Of a stretch of 33,288 nucleotides of DNA, positions 24,039 to 32,710 are shown in pieces. Each line of letters opens with the position of its first letter. The stretch's first letter is position 1. A program made the position numbers and the translations under genes. Source of the stretch: Sphingobium indicum BiD32 (lineage in GTDB: Bacteria > Pseudomonadota > Alphaproteobacteria > Sphingomonadales > Sphingomonadaceae); assembly GCF_000382885.1 (NCBI RefSeq), contig NZ_CAVK010000195.1, positions 1 to 33,288 of the forward strand. The letters are read 5' to 3'. The notes below the pieces were generated by a model. That model had not been told where the DNA came from and searched no databases. It saw nothing but the letters and a program-made list of their open reading frames with translations.

Positions 24039-25508
24039 TCAGTCTGGTCGGAAGCTGGCCAGCGCGGCGCGGGCACCATCATTTTCAAGGATAGTCAGCC
24101 AGCGCGTCAGCGCGTCGCGGAACTGTGCACTATCGTCCAGAGCAGGCGGGACGACCGCGTCGAAGGCGAGGATGGCGGCGACCCGCTGCTGCGTCGTGGT
24201 TGCCGTGCCTAGCGTTGCGGCGATTGGCGCAGCCAGCGGATCGTCCACGACATGCGGCTGGCCCAGATCATCCTGCCCCGCCTGCCAGCGGACCCAGCCG
24301 GCAACCGCCAGGGTGAGCGCGTCGATCCCCTGCCCCGCATTCAGCCGCGCGGCGATGGTGGCGAGGAGGCGCTGGGGCAATTTTTGCGAACCGTCCATCG
24401 CGATCTGACGGGTACGGTGGCGCAGCGTCGGATTGTCGAAACGGGCCATCAATTCGCGGCGATAGGCGGCCACGTCGAGTTCCGGCGGGGGTGAGAGGGT
24501 GGTTTCCGCTTCGTCCCAAAGCGCCTCGACGAAGATGCGCGCTTCGGGCAAGGCGAGGACTTCATGGACATGGTCGATCGCCGCGAGGCCGCCCAGATAG
24601 GCGATGCCGCTATGCGCGCCGTTGAGCAGGCGCAGCTTGGCTTCCTCCCATGGGGCGACGGCCGCGGTGATCTGAACGCCTGCGCCGAAATCCGGGCGCG
24701 GACCGCAGAAAATATCCTCGATCACCCACTGGATGAAGGGTTCGGTCTTGACCATCGCCTGATCCTCGACACCCAGACGCGCGGTCAGGGCGGCGATGTC
24801 TTGGGGTGTGGTCGCAGGCACGATGCGATCGATCATGGTTTGCGGGAACGCGCCCCGTTCGGCGATCCAGTCGGCGAGGGTGACGTCGTGACGGCCAGCA
24901 AGGGCCAGCACGGCATTGCGCAGCCTTGTGCCGTTATGGGGGAGATTATCACAGCTGATCGCGGTGAAGGGCGCAAGCCCCGCCGCCCTGCGCCGGGCGA
25001 GTGCTGCGACGAGATAGCCGGGCGCGGTCCGGGGGGTGTCGAGCGAGACGAGATCGGCGGCGAGTTGGGGATCATCTTCGATCAGCGCGCCGGTCGCCGG
25101 GTCGAGCTTATAGCCCTTCTCGGTAATGGTCAGGGTGACGATGTGGGTGTCGGGCGACGCCAGTGCAGCGACGAGCGCCTGGGGGTCTTGCGGCGCGACA
25201 ATGACGGCCTGCACCGCGCCGATGACGCGCGCCTGCTCGGACCCGCCATCGCGGACCAGCATGGTGTATAGTCCATCCTGCGGGACCATCTGGTCATGCA
25301 CGGACGGCGAACGGAGCGAGGCTGCGATGATGCCCCAGCGCAGGTCGCCTGCATTGAGAGCATCGTCGAATATCACCGCCTGATGCGCCCGATGGAAGGC
25401 GCCGATGCCGAGATGCACGACCCCTGCCTTTACCCGCGCGCGGTCATAGCCGGGGCGGATGACGTCGGCGGGCAGATCAGCGAGCGTTTTGCTCGATAGG
25501 CGGCTCAC
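24039..25508 (-). CDS. uxuB: Fructuronate reductase / mannitol dehydrogenase family (UxuB)
   Basis: This 489-residue enzyme of the polyol-specific long-chain dehydrogenase family is predicted to reduce D-fructuronate to D-mannonate with NADH. The N-terminal Rossmann domain is seen as VVHLGIGAFHRAHQA. The family active site K-x4-N-x2-H is present as Lys291, Asn296 and His299 (KLRLLNGAH). Mannitol or other polyol dehydrogenases share this fold. The operon with uxaC and manD decides for fructuronate reductase. The start is GTG at 25508 and overlaps the uxaC stop (GTGA, 25505-25508). It is the last gene of the three-gene operon and converges with the Lrp-type gene. Confidence 0.93.
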   Translation of the reverse strand: MSRLSSKTLADLPADVIRPGYDRARVKAGVVHLGIGAFHRAHQAVIFDDALNAGDLRWGIIAASLRSPSVHDQMVPQDGLYTMLVRDGGSEQARVIGAVQAVIVAPQDPQALVAALASPDTHIVTLTITEKGYKLDPATGALIEDDPQLAADLVSLDTPRTAPGYLVAALARRRAAGLAPFTAISCDNLPHNGTRLRNAVLALAGRHDVTLADWIAERGAFPQTMIDRIVPATTPQDIAALTARLGVEDQAMVKTEPFIQWVIEDIFCGPRPDFGAGVQITAAVAPWEEAKLRLLNGAHSGIAYLGGLAAIDHVHEVLALPEARIFVEALWDEAETTLSPPPELDVAAYRRELMARFDNPTLRHRTRQIAMDGSQKLPQRLLATIAARLNAGQGIDALTLAVAGWVRWQAGQDDLGQPHVVDDPLAAPIAATLGTATTTQQRVAAILAFDAVVPPALDDSAQFRDALTRWLTILENDGARAALASFRPD

Positions 25509-26920
25509 AGCCTGTATGCCTGCTTGACGAGATCATAGGCCAGTGCGCGGGCGACGTCGAAGGCTTCATCCTCTTCCATGCGATGTTCCACCACCAGTTG
25601 CGCCAGCCAGCCGCAATCCATGCGGCGGGCGACGTCATGGCGCGCCGGGATCGACAGGAAAGCGCGGGTGTCGTCGTTGAAACCGACCGTGTTGTAGAAG
25701 CCGCCGGTCTCGGTCGCGCGTTCGCGAAAGCGGCGCATCCCTTCGGGGCTGTCATGGAACCACCAGGGCGGGCCTAGCTTGAGAGCGGGATAATGGCCCG
25801 CCAGCGGGGCGAGTTCGCGCGAATAGACATCCTCGTCCAGGGTGAAGAGGATGAGCGTCAGGCGCGGGTCTGTGCCGTAAAGGTCGAGCAGAGGCTTGAG
25901 CGCCTTCACAAACTCCCCGGCGGTAGGAATGTCGGCGCCCTTGTCCTTGCCAAAGCGCGCCAGCACGGCGGCGTTGTGGTTGCGATGGACGCCGGGATGG
26001 AGTTGCATCACCATGCCGTCCGCGATCGACATGCGCGCCATTTCGGTCAGCATATGGCCCCGGAACAGTTCCGCCTCCGCAGCACTGACCGGGCCGCTGG
26101 TGACTTTGGCATAGAGCGCCTCAATCTCCGAGCGCGGCAGATTGGCGGTGAAGGCGGACGGGTGGCCATGGTCGGTCGAGCTCGCGCCGGCTGCGCGGAA
26201 GTCGGCGCGGCGCTTTTCATGGGCGCGGAGATAGCCGGCGAAACTGCCCGCATCTTCGCCCGCCATGGCACAGAAAAGCTGCACATTGGCGATGAACTTG
26301 GGATCATCCGGGTCCAGCACCGGGTCGGGGCGATAGGCGGTGACGACCTTGCCGCTCCAATCGCTGGCGCGGATCGCGCGGTGATGGTCGAGCGGGTCGA
26401 GCGGGCCTTCGGTCGTGGCGATGACTTCGATATTATAGCGATCGAACAGCGCGCGCGGGCGGAATTCCGGGGTTTTGAGCGCAGCGTCGATAATGTCGTA
26501 ATAATGGTCGGCGGTCTCCGCCTCCAGCCGCACGTCGATGCCGAATGCTTCGGCAAAGACCCAGTCGAGCCACATGCGCGACGGCGTGCCACGGAAGAGA
26601 TGATAGTTGGCGGCGAAAATATGCCAGATGGCGCGCGGGTCGCTGGCGGTCGGACTGCCATCGACGGTCGGCACGCCCAGTTCCTCCAGCCGGACGCCCT
26701 GGCTGAACAACATGCGGAACACATAATGGTCCGGCACGATCAGCAACTCCGCCGGATTGGCGAAGGGCTCGTCATAGGCGAACCAGCGCGGATCGGTATG
26801 GCCATGGGGCGAGACGATCGGCAGATCCCTGACGCTGGCATAGAGCGCGCGGGCGATGTCGCGGGTGCGCGGGTCGGCCGGGAACAGGCGATCAGGGTGC
26901 AGGACGAGAGGCTTGGGCAA
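25505..26920 (-). CDS. uxaC: Uronate isomerase (glucuronate isomerase) UxaC
   Basis: UxaC interconverts D-glucuronate and D-fructuronate (or galacturonate and tagaturonate). The 471-residue protein has the amidohydrolase-type barrel. The N-terminal metal motif HGHTDPRWFA is at about residues 39-48, and family stretches LLIVPDHYVFRMLFSQG and MVMQLHPGVHRNHN are present. The start is TTG at 26920, preceded by AAGGAG with an 8-base spacer. A nearer ATG at 26927 is out of frame and opens only an 11-codon frame. The gene follows manD after 122 bases, with no recognised promoter or terminator between, and overlaps uxuB. Both hexuronate branches are possible substrates. The presence of manD and uxuB rather than altronate enzymes favours glucuronate. 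Confidence 0.95.
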   Translation of the reverse strand: MPKPLVLHPDRLFPADPRTRDIARALYASVRDLPIVSPHGHTDPRWFAYDEPFANPAELLIVPDHYVFRMLFSQGVRLEELGVPTVDGSPTASDPRAIWHIFAANYHLFRGTPSRMWLDWVFAEAFGIDVRLEAETADHYYDIIDAALKTPEFRPRALFDRYNIEVIATTEGPLDPLDHHRAIRASDWSGKVVTAYRPDPVLDPDDPKFIANVQLFCAMAGEDAGSFAGYLRAHEKRRADFRAAGASSTDHGHPSAFTANLPRSEIEALYAKVTSGPVSAAEAELFRGHMLTEMARMSIADGMVMQLHPGVHRNHNAAVLARFGKDKGADIPTAGEFVKALKPLLDLYGTDPRLTLILFTLDEDVYSRELAPLAGHYPALKLGPPWWFHDSPEGMRRFRERATETGGFYNTVGFNDDTRAFLSIPARHDVARRMDCGWLAQLVVEHRMEEDEAFDVARALAYDLVKQAYRL

Positions 26921-27042
26921 GAATCATGCTCCTTCGACGCCAGCTATGCCAGCGGTGGCAATGACGTGATAGTGCGGAATTTCGCCATGAACAGTGCAAA
27001 TTGCGACTAGGTTGGCGCAGGAGGCGACGGCGCTCGCACGGA

Positions 27043-28254
27043 TCACCAGTTGAACATGGTGCCATCTTCGAGCCGGTTCACCGGCAGGAAGGCGCGATCA
27101 TATTCATATCTTGCGGCCAGTTCCTCGTCGATGTCGACGCCCAGGCCCGGCGCTTCACCCGGATGCATCGCGCCGTCGGCAAAGGTGTAGGCGTGGGGGA
27201 ATACAGCGTCGGTTTCGGCTGTGTGGCGCATATATTCCTGCACCCCGAAATTGGGGACCGACAGGTCGAAATGCAGTGCAGCAGCCATGCAGACCGGCGA
27301 CAGGTCGGTCGCGCCATGGCAGCCGGTGCGAACCTGATAGAGATCGGCCAGGTTCGCGATCTTGCGCAAATGGCTGATGCCGCCCGCATGAACCACGGTC
27401 GCGCGAATATAGTCGATCAGCTGGTTTTCGATCAGTTCGCGGCAATCATGGATCGAGTTGAAAATCTCCCCCACCGCCAGCGGCGTCGTTGTGTGCTGGC
27501 GGATCAACCTGAAGGCTTCCTGATTTTCCGCCGGGGTCGCATCTTCCAGCCAGAAGGGACGATAGGGTTCCAGATCCTTGCCCAGACGCCCCGCCTCGAT
27601 CGGGGTCAGACGATGGTGGATGTCGTGGAGCAGATGCACGTCCCAGCCCAGCGCTTCGCGCGCGGCCTTGAACAATTCAGGCACGACGCGGAGATATTTG
27701 CTGGTGTTCCAGACATTTTCGGTCGGCAGGTCGGCGTCGGCCGGCTCGTAGAAATATTTGTCCTTCGACACGCCATAGGTGGAGGCCATGCCCGGCACGC
27801 CGCACTGGATGCGGATCGCCCTATAACCCTGCGCCTGATATTCTAGGGCGACGCGCACAGTATCTTCGATCGTCGTGCCATTGGCATGGCCATAGACCAT
27901 CACGCTTTCGCGGCTTGCCCCGCCCAGCAGCTGATAGACGGAAAGGCCAGCCAGCTTGCCCTTGATATCCCACAGCGCGGTATCGACGGCGGCGATGGCC
28001 GACATGGTCACCGGGCCGCGCCGCCAATAGGCACCCTTGTAAAGATATTGCCAGATATCCTCGATCCGGTGCGCGTCCCGGCCGATGAGGCAGGGAATGA
28101 CATGGTCCTGCAAATAGCTGGCCACGGACAGTTCGCGGCCATTGAGGGTCGCATCGCCCAGGCCATAGACACCGTCCTGGGTGACAATCTTCAAGGTAAC
28201 GAAATTACGGCCGGGGCTGGTGACGATGACCTTGGCATCGATGATCTTTGGCAT
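27043..28254 (-). CDS. manD: D-mannonate dehydratase, ManD type (enolase superfamily)
   Basis: ManD dehydrates D-mannonate to 2-keto-3-deoxygluconate. The 403-residue protein aligns by eye with the structurally studied Novosphingobium aromaticivorans enzyme, with a one-residue shift. The catalytic pair Arg148 and Tyr160 and His213 are present. Metal ligands are Asp211, Glu237 and Glu263 (DIHH, WLEDA, VGEIF). This is the enolase-superfamily form, not the unrelated UxuA. The ATG at 28254 is preceded on the minus strand by AGGA with a 9-base spacer. It is the first gene of the manD-uxaC-uxuB operon, behind a consensus-like promoter and a LacI-type operator. KDG kinase and aldolase genes are not in the window. 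Confidence 0.95.
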   Translation of the reverse strand: MPKIIDAKVIVTSPGRNFVTLKIVTQDGVYGLGDATLNGRELSVASYLQDHVIPCLIGRDAHRIEDIWQYLYKGAYWRRGPVTMSAIAAVDTALWDIKGKLAGLSVYQLLGGASRESVMVYGHANGTTIEDTVRVALEYQAQGYRAIRIQCGVPGMASTYGVSKDKYFYEPADADLPTENVWNTSKYLRVVPELFKAAREALGWDVHLLHDIHHRLTPIEAGRLGKDLEPYRPFWLEDATPAENQEAFRLIRQHTTTPLAVGEIFNSIHDCRELIENQLIDYIRATVVHAGGISHLRKIANLADLYQVRTGCHGATDLSPVCMAAALHFDLSVPNFGVQEYMRHTAETDAVFPHAYTFADGAMHPGEAPGLGVDIDEELAARYEYDRAFLPVNRLEDGTMFNW

Positions 28255-28323
28255 TGGAAACGGTCCTGTTGCGAAGAGTCGAACGTAGCGATCCGGCTTG
28301 TGCCGCCTCGGCGCCGACGCCAG

Positions 28324-28345
28324 AAAATGATAACGTTACCATTTT
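28324..28345. promoter_or_regulatory. LacI-family operator upstream of manD
   Basis: The core AAATGATAACGTTACCATTT (28325-28344) is symmetric about a central CG with one mismatched pair, and one further matching pair extends it to 22 bases. Even symmetry with a central CG is typical of LacI/GalR-type operators. It overlaps the predicted -10 box of manD, as expected for a repressor. The regulator gene is not in the window. Confidence 0.8.
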
Positions 28346-28369
28346 TATCCAGCGCGCTACGCTTGTCAA
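28342..28369 (-). promoter_or_regulatory. Predicted manD promoter
   Basis: On the minus strand a perfect -35 box TTGACA (28369-28364) is followed after 16 bases by TAAAAA (28347-28342) as -10. It lies about 90 bases upstream of the manD start. The operator covers the -10 box. Confidence 0.7.
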
Positions 28370-28598
28370 TCCTGCAACACAGCATGAAGGATACGGGCGC
28401 GACTGCACCCGATGGGGTCATTTTGCGCGTCGCGAGGGGCGCCCGATTATGGTGCGACCCTGGCCATGATCCATTCTGCACGACAAGGTGCGCGCCGTTG
28501 CGTGGCAGGAAGGCATATTGCCGCCAGCGCAACGCGCCATGCCGGACTATCGCCGATGAGCGGCTAGCGCGTCATCAGCGGCGAACGGATGTTGATCG

Positions 28599-29915
28599 TT
28601 ACGCCTCGCCGAATACCCGACGGAAGATGGTATCGACCTGCTTGAAATGATAATCGAGGTTGAACTTGTCCTCAATCTCCGCGACCGGCAGCGCGGCGGT
28701 GACGTCGGTGTCGGCCTTGAGCAGTTCGAGCAGCGAAAGCTGGCCGTCCGATTCCCACACCTTCATGGCGTTGCGCTGGACATAACGATAGCTGTCCTCG
28801 CGGCTGACGCCCGCCTGGGTCAGCGCCAGCAGCACCCGCTGCGAGTGGACGAGGCCGCCCATCTTGTCGAGATTCTTCATCATCCGCTCAGGGTAGATGA
28901 GCAGCTTGTCGATCACCCCGGTCAGGCGACCCAGCGCGAAGTCCAGTGTGATGGTGGCGTCAGGGCCGAAGAAACGCTCCACCGACGAATGGCTGATGTC
29001 GCGTTCGTGCCAGAGGGCGACATTTTCGAGCGCGGGAACAACAGCAGCGCGAACGACGCGGGCCAGACCGGTGAGGTTTTCGGTCAGCACAGGGTTGCGC
29101 TTGTGCGGCATGGCCGACGAGCCTTTCTGGCCGGGCGAGAAATATTCCTCCGCCTCCAGCACTTCGGTGCGCTGGAGATGGCGGACTTCCACGGCGAGGC
29201 GTTCGATCGAACTGGCGATAACGCCCAGCGTGGCGAAGAACATGGCGTGGCGGTCGCGCGGGATGACCTGGGTAGAGACCGGCTCGATCGCGAGGCCCAG
29301 CTTCTGGGCAACATGCTCTTCCACGGCAGGATCGATATTGGCGAAGGTGCCGACGGCGCCGGAAATGGCGCAGGTCGCGACTTCGGCGCGGGCGGCGATC
29401 AGGCGGGTCTTGCAACGGCTGAATTCGGCATAGGCTTCGGCCATTTTGAGGCCAAAAGTGACGGGTTCAGCGTGGATGCCATGGCTGCGCCCGATGGTCG
29501 GGGTCAGCTTATGTTCAAAGGCGCGGCGCTTGATGACGTCGAGCAGCTTGTCGATATCCTCGATCAGCAGGTCGGACGCGCGGGCAAGCTGCACCGCGAG
29601 GCAGGTGTCGAGGACGTCGGAGCTGGTCATGCCCTGATGCATGAAGCGGGCTTCGTCGCCCACCTGCTCGGCCACCCAGGTCAGGAAGGCGATGACGTCA
29701 TGCTTGGTAACAGCCTCGATTGCGTCGATCGCGGCGACGTCGATCACCGGGTTGGTCGCCCACCAGTCCCACAGCGCCTTGGCCGCCGATGGCGGCACCA
29801 CCCCCAGCTCACCCAGCTTCTCGGTCGCGTGCGCCTCAATCTCGAACCAGATTTTGAAACGGGCTTCCGGTTCCCAGAGTGCGGTCATTGCGGGACGGGA
29901 GTAGCGGGGGACCAT
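28599..29915 (-). CDS. purB: Adenylosuccinate lyase
   Basis: PurB catalyses two fumarate-releasing steps in purine synthesis: SAICAR to AICAR and adenylosuccinate to AMP. The 438-residue protein has the fumarase/aspartase-superfamily signature GSSAMPHKRNP with the flexible catalytic loop. It also has GRSHGIHAEPVTFG, which carries an active-site His, and TSSDVLDTCL. I chose the ATG at 29915 (MVPRYSRPAMTALWEPE), the usual N-terminus of the family. An in-frame ATG at 29930 adds five residues but has no ribosome site. The gene stands alone on the minus strand and separates the hexuronate operon from the sugar-transport genes. Nothing is unusual. Confidence 0.97.
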   Translation of the reverse strand: MVPRYSRPAMTALWEPEARFKIWFEIEAHATEKLGELGVVPPSAAKALWDWWATNPVIDVAAIDAIEAVTKHDVIAFLTWVAEQVGDEARFMHQGMTSSDVLDTCLAVQLARASDLLIEDIDKLLDVIKRRAFEHKLTPTIGRSHGIHAEPVTFGLKMAEAYAEFSRCKTRLIAARAEVATCAISGAVGTFANIDPAVEEHVAQKLGLAIEPVSTQVIPRDRHAMFFATLGVIASSIERLAVEVRHLQRTEVLEAEEYFSPGQKGSSAMPHKRNPVLTENLTGLARVVRAAVVPALENVALWHERDISHSSVERFFGPDATITLDFALGRLTGVIDKLLIYPERMMKNLDKMGGLVHSQRVLLALTQAGVSREDSYRYVQRNAMKVWESDGQLSLLELLKADTDVTAALPVAEIEDKFNLDYHFKQVDTIFRRVFGEA

Positions 29916-30198
29916 GGGCGAATCCTGCATAGGAGGGTGTGTGTTGCCGCGCGCCTAGCAGCGTCCTTGCGCCGGGGCAAATCGGGCCGATGCCATCAAA
30001 GAAAATCGGGATAATTGCTTCGACTGGTCGCAACGGGCACAGCAAAGACAGTCGAATCGAGCGGATTCCCAAGACAAGCCGTTGAACATGAACGGCTGTT
30101 CAGGAACATTCGACAGTTATCAGTCATTATCCCTTCGTCATTCAATGCCGGACGACAGAGATTTCATTGTCCTGGCACAAATAACCGAGGAGATTGTC

Positions 30199-30639
30199 AT
30201 GATCCGCACGCTTCTAGTCACGACCGCCCTTGCCATCGCCGCGCCCGCCATGGCGCAGCAGGCCGCAATGCCGGAGGCGCCCCAGAGTGCGACGCCTGCC
30301 ACGCCGGCAACACCAGCAGACCCGCAGGCTGCAATGCCGCAGGCCGCTACGCCCGCAACACCAGCGACGCCTGCCAATCCGACCGACGCCGTGGCATCCA
30401 TCGTCGATACCGAATTCCCGGCCTATGACGCCAATAGCGATGGCCAGCTCGACCAGTCCGAATTTTCCAAGTGGATGGTTGCGCTGAAGGACCAGGAAAT
30501 GAAGGCGACCGGCAAGGCGTTGCCCGCCGAGCAGGTTACTGCCTGGGCCAATGGCGCATTCACTACGGCGGACGCTGACAAGAGCGTGTCGGTCAGCAAG
30601 CCTGAGCTGGTAACTTTTCTGAGCGGTGGCGCCGGATAA
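30199..30639 (+). CDS. Secreted EF-hand protein
   Basis: This 146-residue protein has a signal peptide (MIRTLLVTTALAIAAPAMAQ). A low-complexity Pro/Ala/Thr linker built from repeated ATPATPA units follows (about residues 28-63). Two EF-hand-like calcium loops are present, DANSDGQLDQSE (77-88) and DADKSVSVSKPE (125-136). The second loop lacks the usual Gly at position 6. It is probably a periplasmic calcium-binding protein of unknown role. The ATG at 30199 is preceded by CGAGGAG with a short spacer; an in-frame upstream extension would lose the signal peptide. About 280 bases separate it from purB, in which I see only a small inverted repeat, TGAAC-GGCT-GTTCA. A strong terminator follows. Confidence 0.88.
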   Translation: MIRTLLVTTALAIAAPAMAQQAAMPEAPQSATPATPATPADPQAAMPQAATPATPATPANPTDAVASIVDTEFPAYDANSDGQLDQSEFSKWMVALKDQEMKATGKALPAEQVTAWANGAFTTADADKSVSVSKPELVTFLSGGAG

Positions 30640-30704
30640 GCTGACGCACGAATCCTCCCCGTCGCGAAGGACGGAGAAGAAGAGCCCGCAAGGGTCGCAC
30701 AAAT

Positions 30705-30737
30705 GGGCGGCATGGTGAAGGCCATGCCGCCCTTTTT
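30705..30737 (+). terminator. Rho-independent terminator after the EF-hand gene
   Basis: GGGCGGCATGG (30705-30715) pairs perfectly with CCATGCCGCCC (30722-30732), followed by TTTTT. It lies between the EF-hand gene and the convergent 64-residue gene. Only the plus-strand side has a T-run. Confidence 0.93.
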
Positions 30738-30750
30738 GCGTGTGTTGGAT

Positions 30751-30945
30751 TTAGCTGCGCTTGCGGGTGTACAGCAGAGCCGCGACAATCGCAGCCGAGC
30801 CGATGCCGACGGCTGCGCCGGTCCAGGCGGCCTTGCCTGCCGATTTGCGGGCAGCGGTGGCAAGTTCGGCCTTGTCTTCAGCGGGCTGCGCGGGGGTGGC
30901 GGATGGAGCGTCGGTGTCCGGCGCGGTCTTTTCAATTTTGCTCAT
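30751..30945 (-). CDS. Small single-span membrane protein
   Basis: This 64-residue protein starts MSKIEKTAPDTD. It has an acidic, Pro/Ala-rich N-terminal part and one C-terminal hydrophobic segment (about residues 41-60, GAAVGIGSAAIVAALLYT). It ends in the basic RKRS, which suggests a tail-anchored inner-membrane protein. No function is recognised. I start at the ATG at 30945 because the frame further upstream has no coding character. No clear ribosome site is visible. Small proteins of this layout are common and poorly conserved, so the call rests on composition and the plausible span. Confidence 0.65.
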   Translation of the reverse strand: MSKIEKTAPDTDAPSATPAQPAEDKAELATAARKSAGKAAWTGAAVGIGSAAIVAALLYTRKRS

Positions 30946-31297
30946 GACATGAGCAGCTATGCCGCAAAGAGACGGCGGGGAAAAGACCAAAGGCAGCTTT
31001 GTGGCCACCATCGGTCGCAATCGCATCAAAGCCCCGATCCAGCGGATATTTTCGTCGTTCCATTTCTGGATCGACATGACGTACCGGGGGACTTCGCAAT
31101 ATTGGTCCGGCATCGAACGATGTCGCAGGCAGCCGCTCAGCAAGCTGGACGTCACGGTCGCCCTGAGCGAAGGGCTGGACATGACAGCGTTGACAAAGCA
31201 GGCTGTGACAGGCGATCTGTTCGCCTTCGATCCCCGGCATGCCTGACTGCCGGGCAATAGTATAAAACACGGTATAAAATTGGGAGGATGCGAGGGG
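30946..31297. other. Gene-poor stretch upstream of the sugar transporter
   Basis: The 352 bases hold no gene I recognise. A 95-codon open frame on the plus strand (30959-31246) ends in a hairpin, CCCGGCA / TGCCGGG (31233-31254). About three quarters of its codons end in G or C, somewhat lower than clear genes here, and there is no ribosome site. It could be a small lineage-specific gene, a remnant, or chance. The AT-rich stretch TATAAAACACGGTATAAAAT (31261-31280) probably contains the transporter's promoter. Confidence 0.4.
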
Positions 31298-32710
31298 ATG
31301 AGTGAGGGTAGCGCGGAAAAGGTCAACATGGCCTTTATCGCCGCAATTGTCGCGGTCGCGACGATCGGCGGGTTCATGTTCGGCTATGACAGCGGGGTCA
31401 TCAACGGCACGCAAAAGGGGCTGGAAAGCGCCTTTGACCTAGGCAAGCTGGGCATCGGCGTCAATGTCGGCGCGATCCTGGTCGGGTCGTCCATCGGTGC
31501 CTTTGGCGCGGGACGAATGGCCGACATGATCGGGCGGCGTGGCGTCATGATGCTCGCCGCTATCCTGTTTTTGGTCAGCGCGCTGCTGGCGGGAGCCGCC
31601 GGGTCTTCGGCCATCTTCATCATTGCACGGATCATCGGCGGTCTGGGCGTCGGCGCGGCCAGCGTAATTTCGCCGGTCTATATTTCCGAAGTCACCCCGG
31701 CGGCGGTGCGCGGGCGCCTGTCGAGCGTGCAGCAGGTCATGATCATTTCCGGCCTGACCGGCGCGTTCGTCGCCAATTTCGTGCTGGCGCGCCATGCGGG
31801 CGGATCGACCGCGCCGCTGTGGCTGGACTATCCGGCGTGGCGCTGGATGTTCTGGTTGCAGGCGATACCGGCCGCGATCTATTTCGTCGCCTTGCTCTTC
31901 ATCCCCGAAAGCCCGCGCTATCTGGTCGCGCGCGGCCGGGAAGCCGAGGCGCAGGCGGTGCTGACCCGGTTGTTCGGCGCGCAGGAAGCGGCGCGCAAGG
32001 TGGTGGAGATTCGCGACAGCCTGGCCGCCGACCATCATCGGCCCAAGCTGTCCGACCTCATCGAAAAGAGCAGCGGCAAGATCCGCCCGATCGTATGGAC
32101 CGGCATCGGTCTGGCCGTGTTCCAGCAGCTGGTCGGCATCAATGTCGTCTTTTATTATGGCGCGACGTTGTGGGAAGCGGTCGGCTTTTCCGAAGATAAT
32201 GCGTTGCAGATCAACATATTGTCGGGCGTGCTTTCAATTGGTGCCTGTCTGGGGTCGATGCTGCTGATCGACCGGATCGGCCGCAAGCCGCTGTTGCTGA
32301 TCGGATCGGCGGGCATGGCGGTCACGCTGGCGATCGTCGCCTATGCCTTTTCCACCGCCATCACTGGCGCGGATGGCGGGGTCAGCCTGCCGGGGCATAA
32401 TGGCCTGATCGCGTTGATCGCCGCCAATCTCTATGTGATCTTCTTCAACATGAGCTGGGGACCGATCATGTGGGTGATGCTGGGTGAGATGTTCCCGAAC
32501 CAGATTCGCGGATCGGGCCTGGCCGTCGCGGGCTTTGCCCAATGGATCGCCAATGCCGCCATTTCGGTCAGCTTTCCCGCGCTGGCGGTGTCGCCGGGGC
32601 TGGTCATGACCTATAGCGGCTATGCGCTGTTTGCGGCGATCTCCTACTTCTTCGTGCGCAAGATGGTGCAGGAGACCAAGGGCCGCGAGCTTGAGGATAT
32701 GGTCGGCTGA
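31298..32710 (+). CDS. MFS sugar transporter, sugar porter family
   Basis: This 470-residue protein with twelve predicted spans is expected to import a sugar by proton symport. Family marks are GFMFGYDSGVINGTQ in span 1 and GRMADMIGRRG between spans 2 and 3. PESPRYLVARGRE follows span 6, QQLVGINVVFYYG is in span 7, and DRIGRKPLL follows span 8. The C-terminus is VQETKGRELEDM. I chose the ATG at 31298; GGGAGG ends 10 bases before it. A near ATG at 31288 is in another frame. The aldose 1-epimerase frame appears to overlap its stop. Proximity to the hexuronate operon suggests a uronate or aldose substrate, but the family is broad and purB lies between. Confidence 0.93.
   Translation: MSEGSAEKVNMAFIAAIVAVATIGGFMFGYDSGVINGTQKGLESAFDLGKLGIGVNVGAILVGSSIGAFGAGRMADMIGRRGVMMLAAILFLVSALLAGAAGSSAIFIIARIIGGLGVGAASVISPVYISEVTPAAVRGRLSSVQQVMIISGLTGAFVANFVLARHAGGSTAPLWLDYPAWRWMFWLQAIPAAIYFVALLFIPESPRYLVARGREAEAQAVLTRLFGAQEAARKVVEIRDSLAADHHRPKLSDLIEKSSGKIRPIVWTGIGLAVFQQLVGINVVFYYGATLWEAVGFSEDNALQINILSGVLSIGACLGSMLLIDRIGRKPLLLIGSAGMAVTLAIVAYAFSTAITGADGGVSLPGHNGLIALIAANLYVIFFNMSWGPIMWVMLGEMFPNQIRGSGLAVAGFAQWIANAAISVSFPALAVSPGLVMTYSGYALFAAISYFFVRKMVQETKGRELEDMVG

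Larger units (their letters stand above)
28255..28598. other. Intergenic region between manD and purB
   Basis: This 344-base gap holds the manD promoter and operator (28324-28369) and the manD 5' untranslated leader. The part from about 28380 to 28598, next to the purB stop, shows no credible gene, no T-run terminator and no RNA gene that I can recognise. Confidence 0.6.

Noticed and set aside
25793..27010. A 405-codon plus-strand frame antisense to uxaC.
   Set aside because: Shadow of uxaC; composition and lack of motifs argue against a gene.
31255..31297. A second LacI-type operator ahead of the sugar porter.
   Set aside because: The AT-rich repeat of TATAAAA here is direct, not inverted, and lacks the TAACGTTA core.
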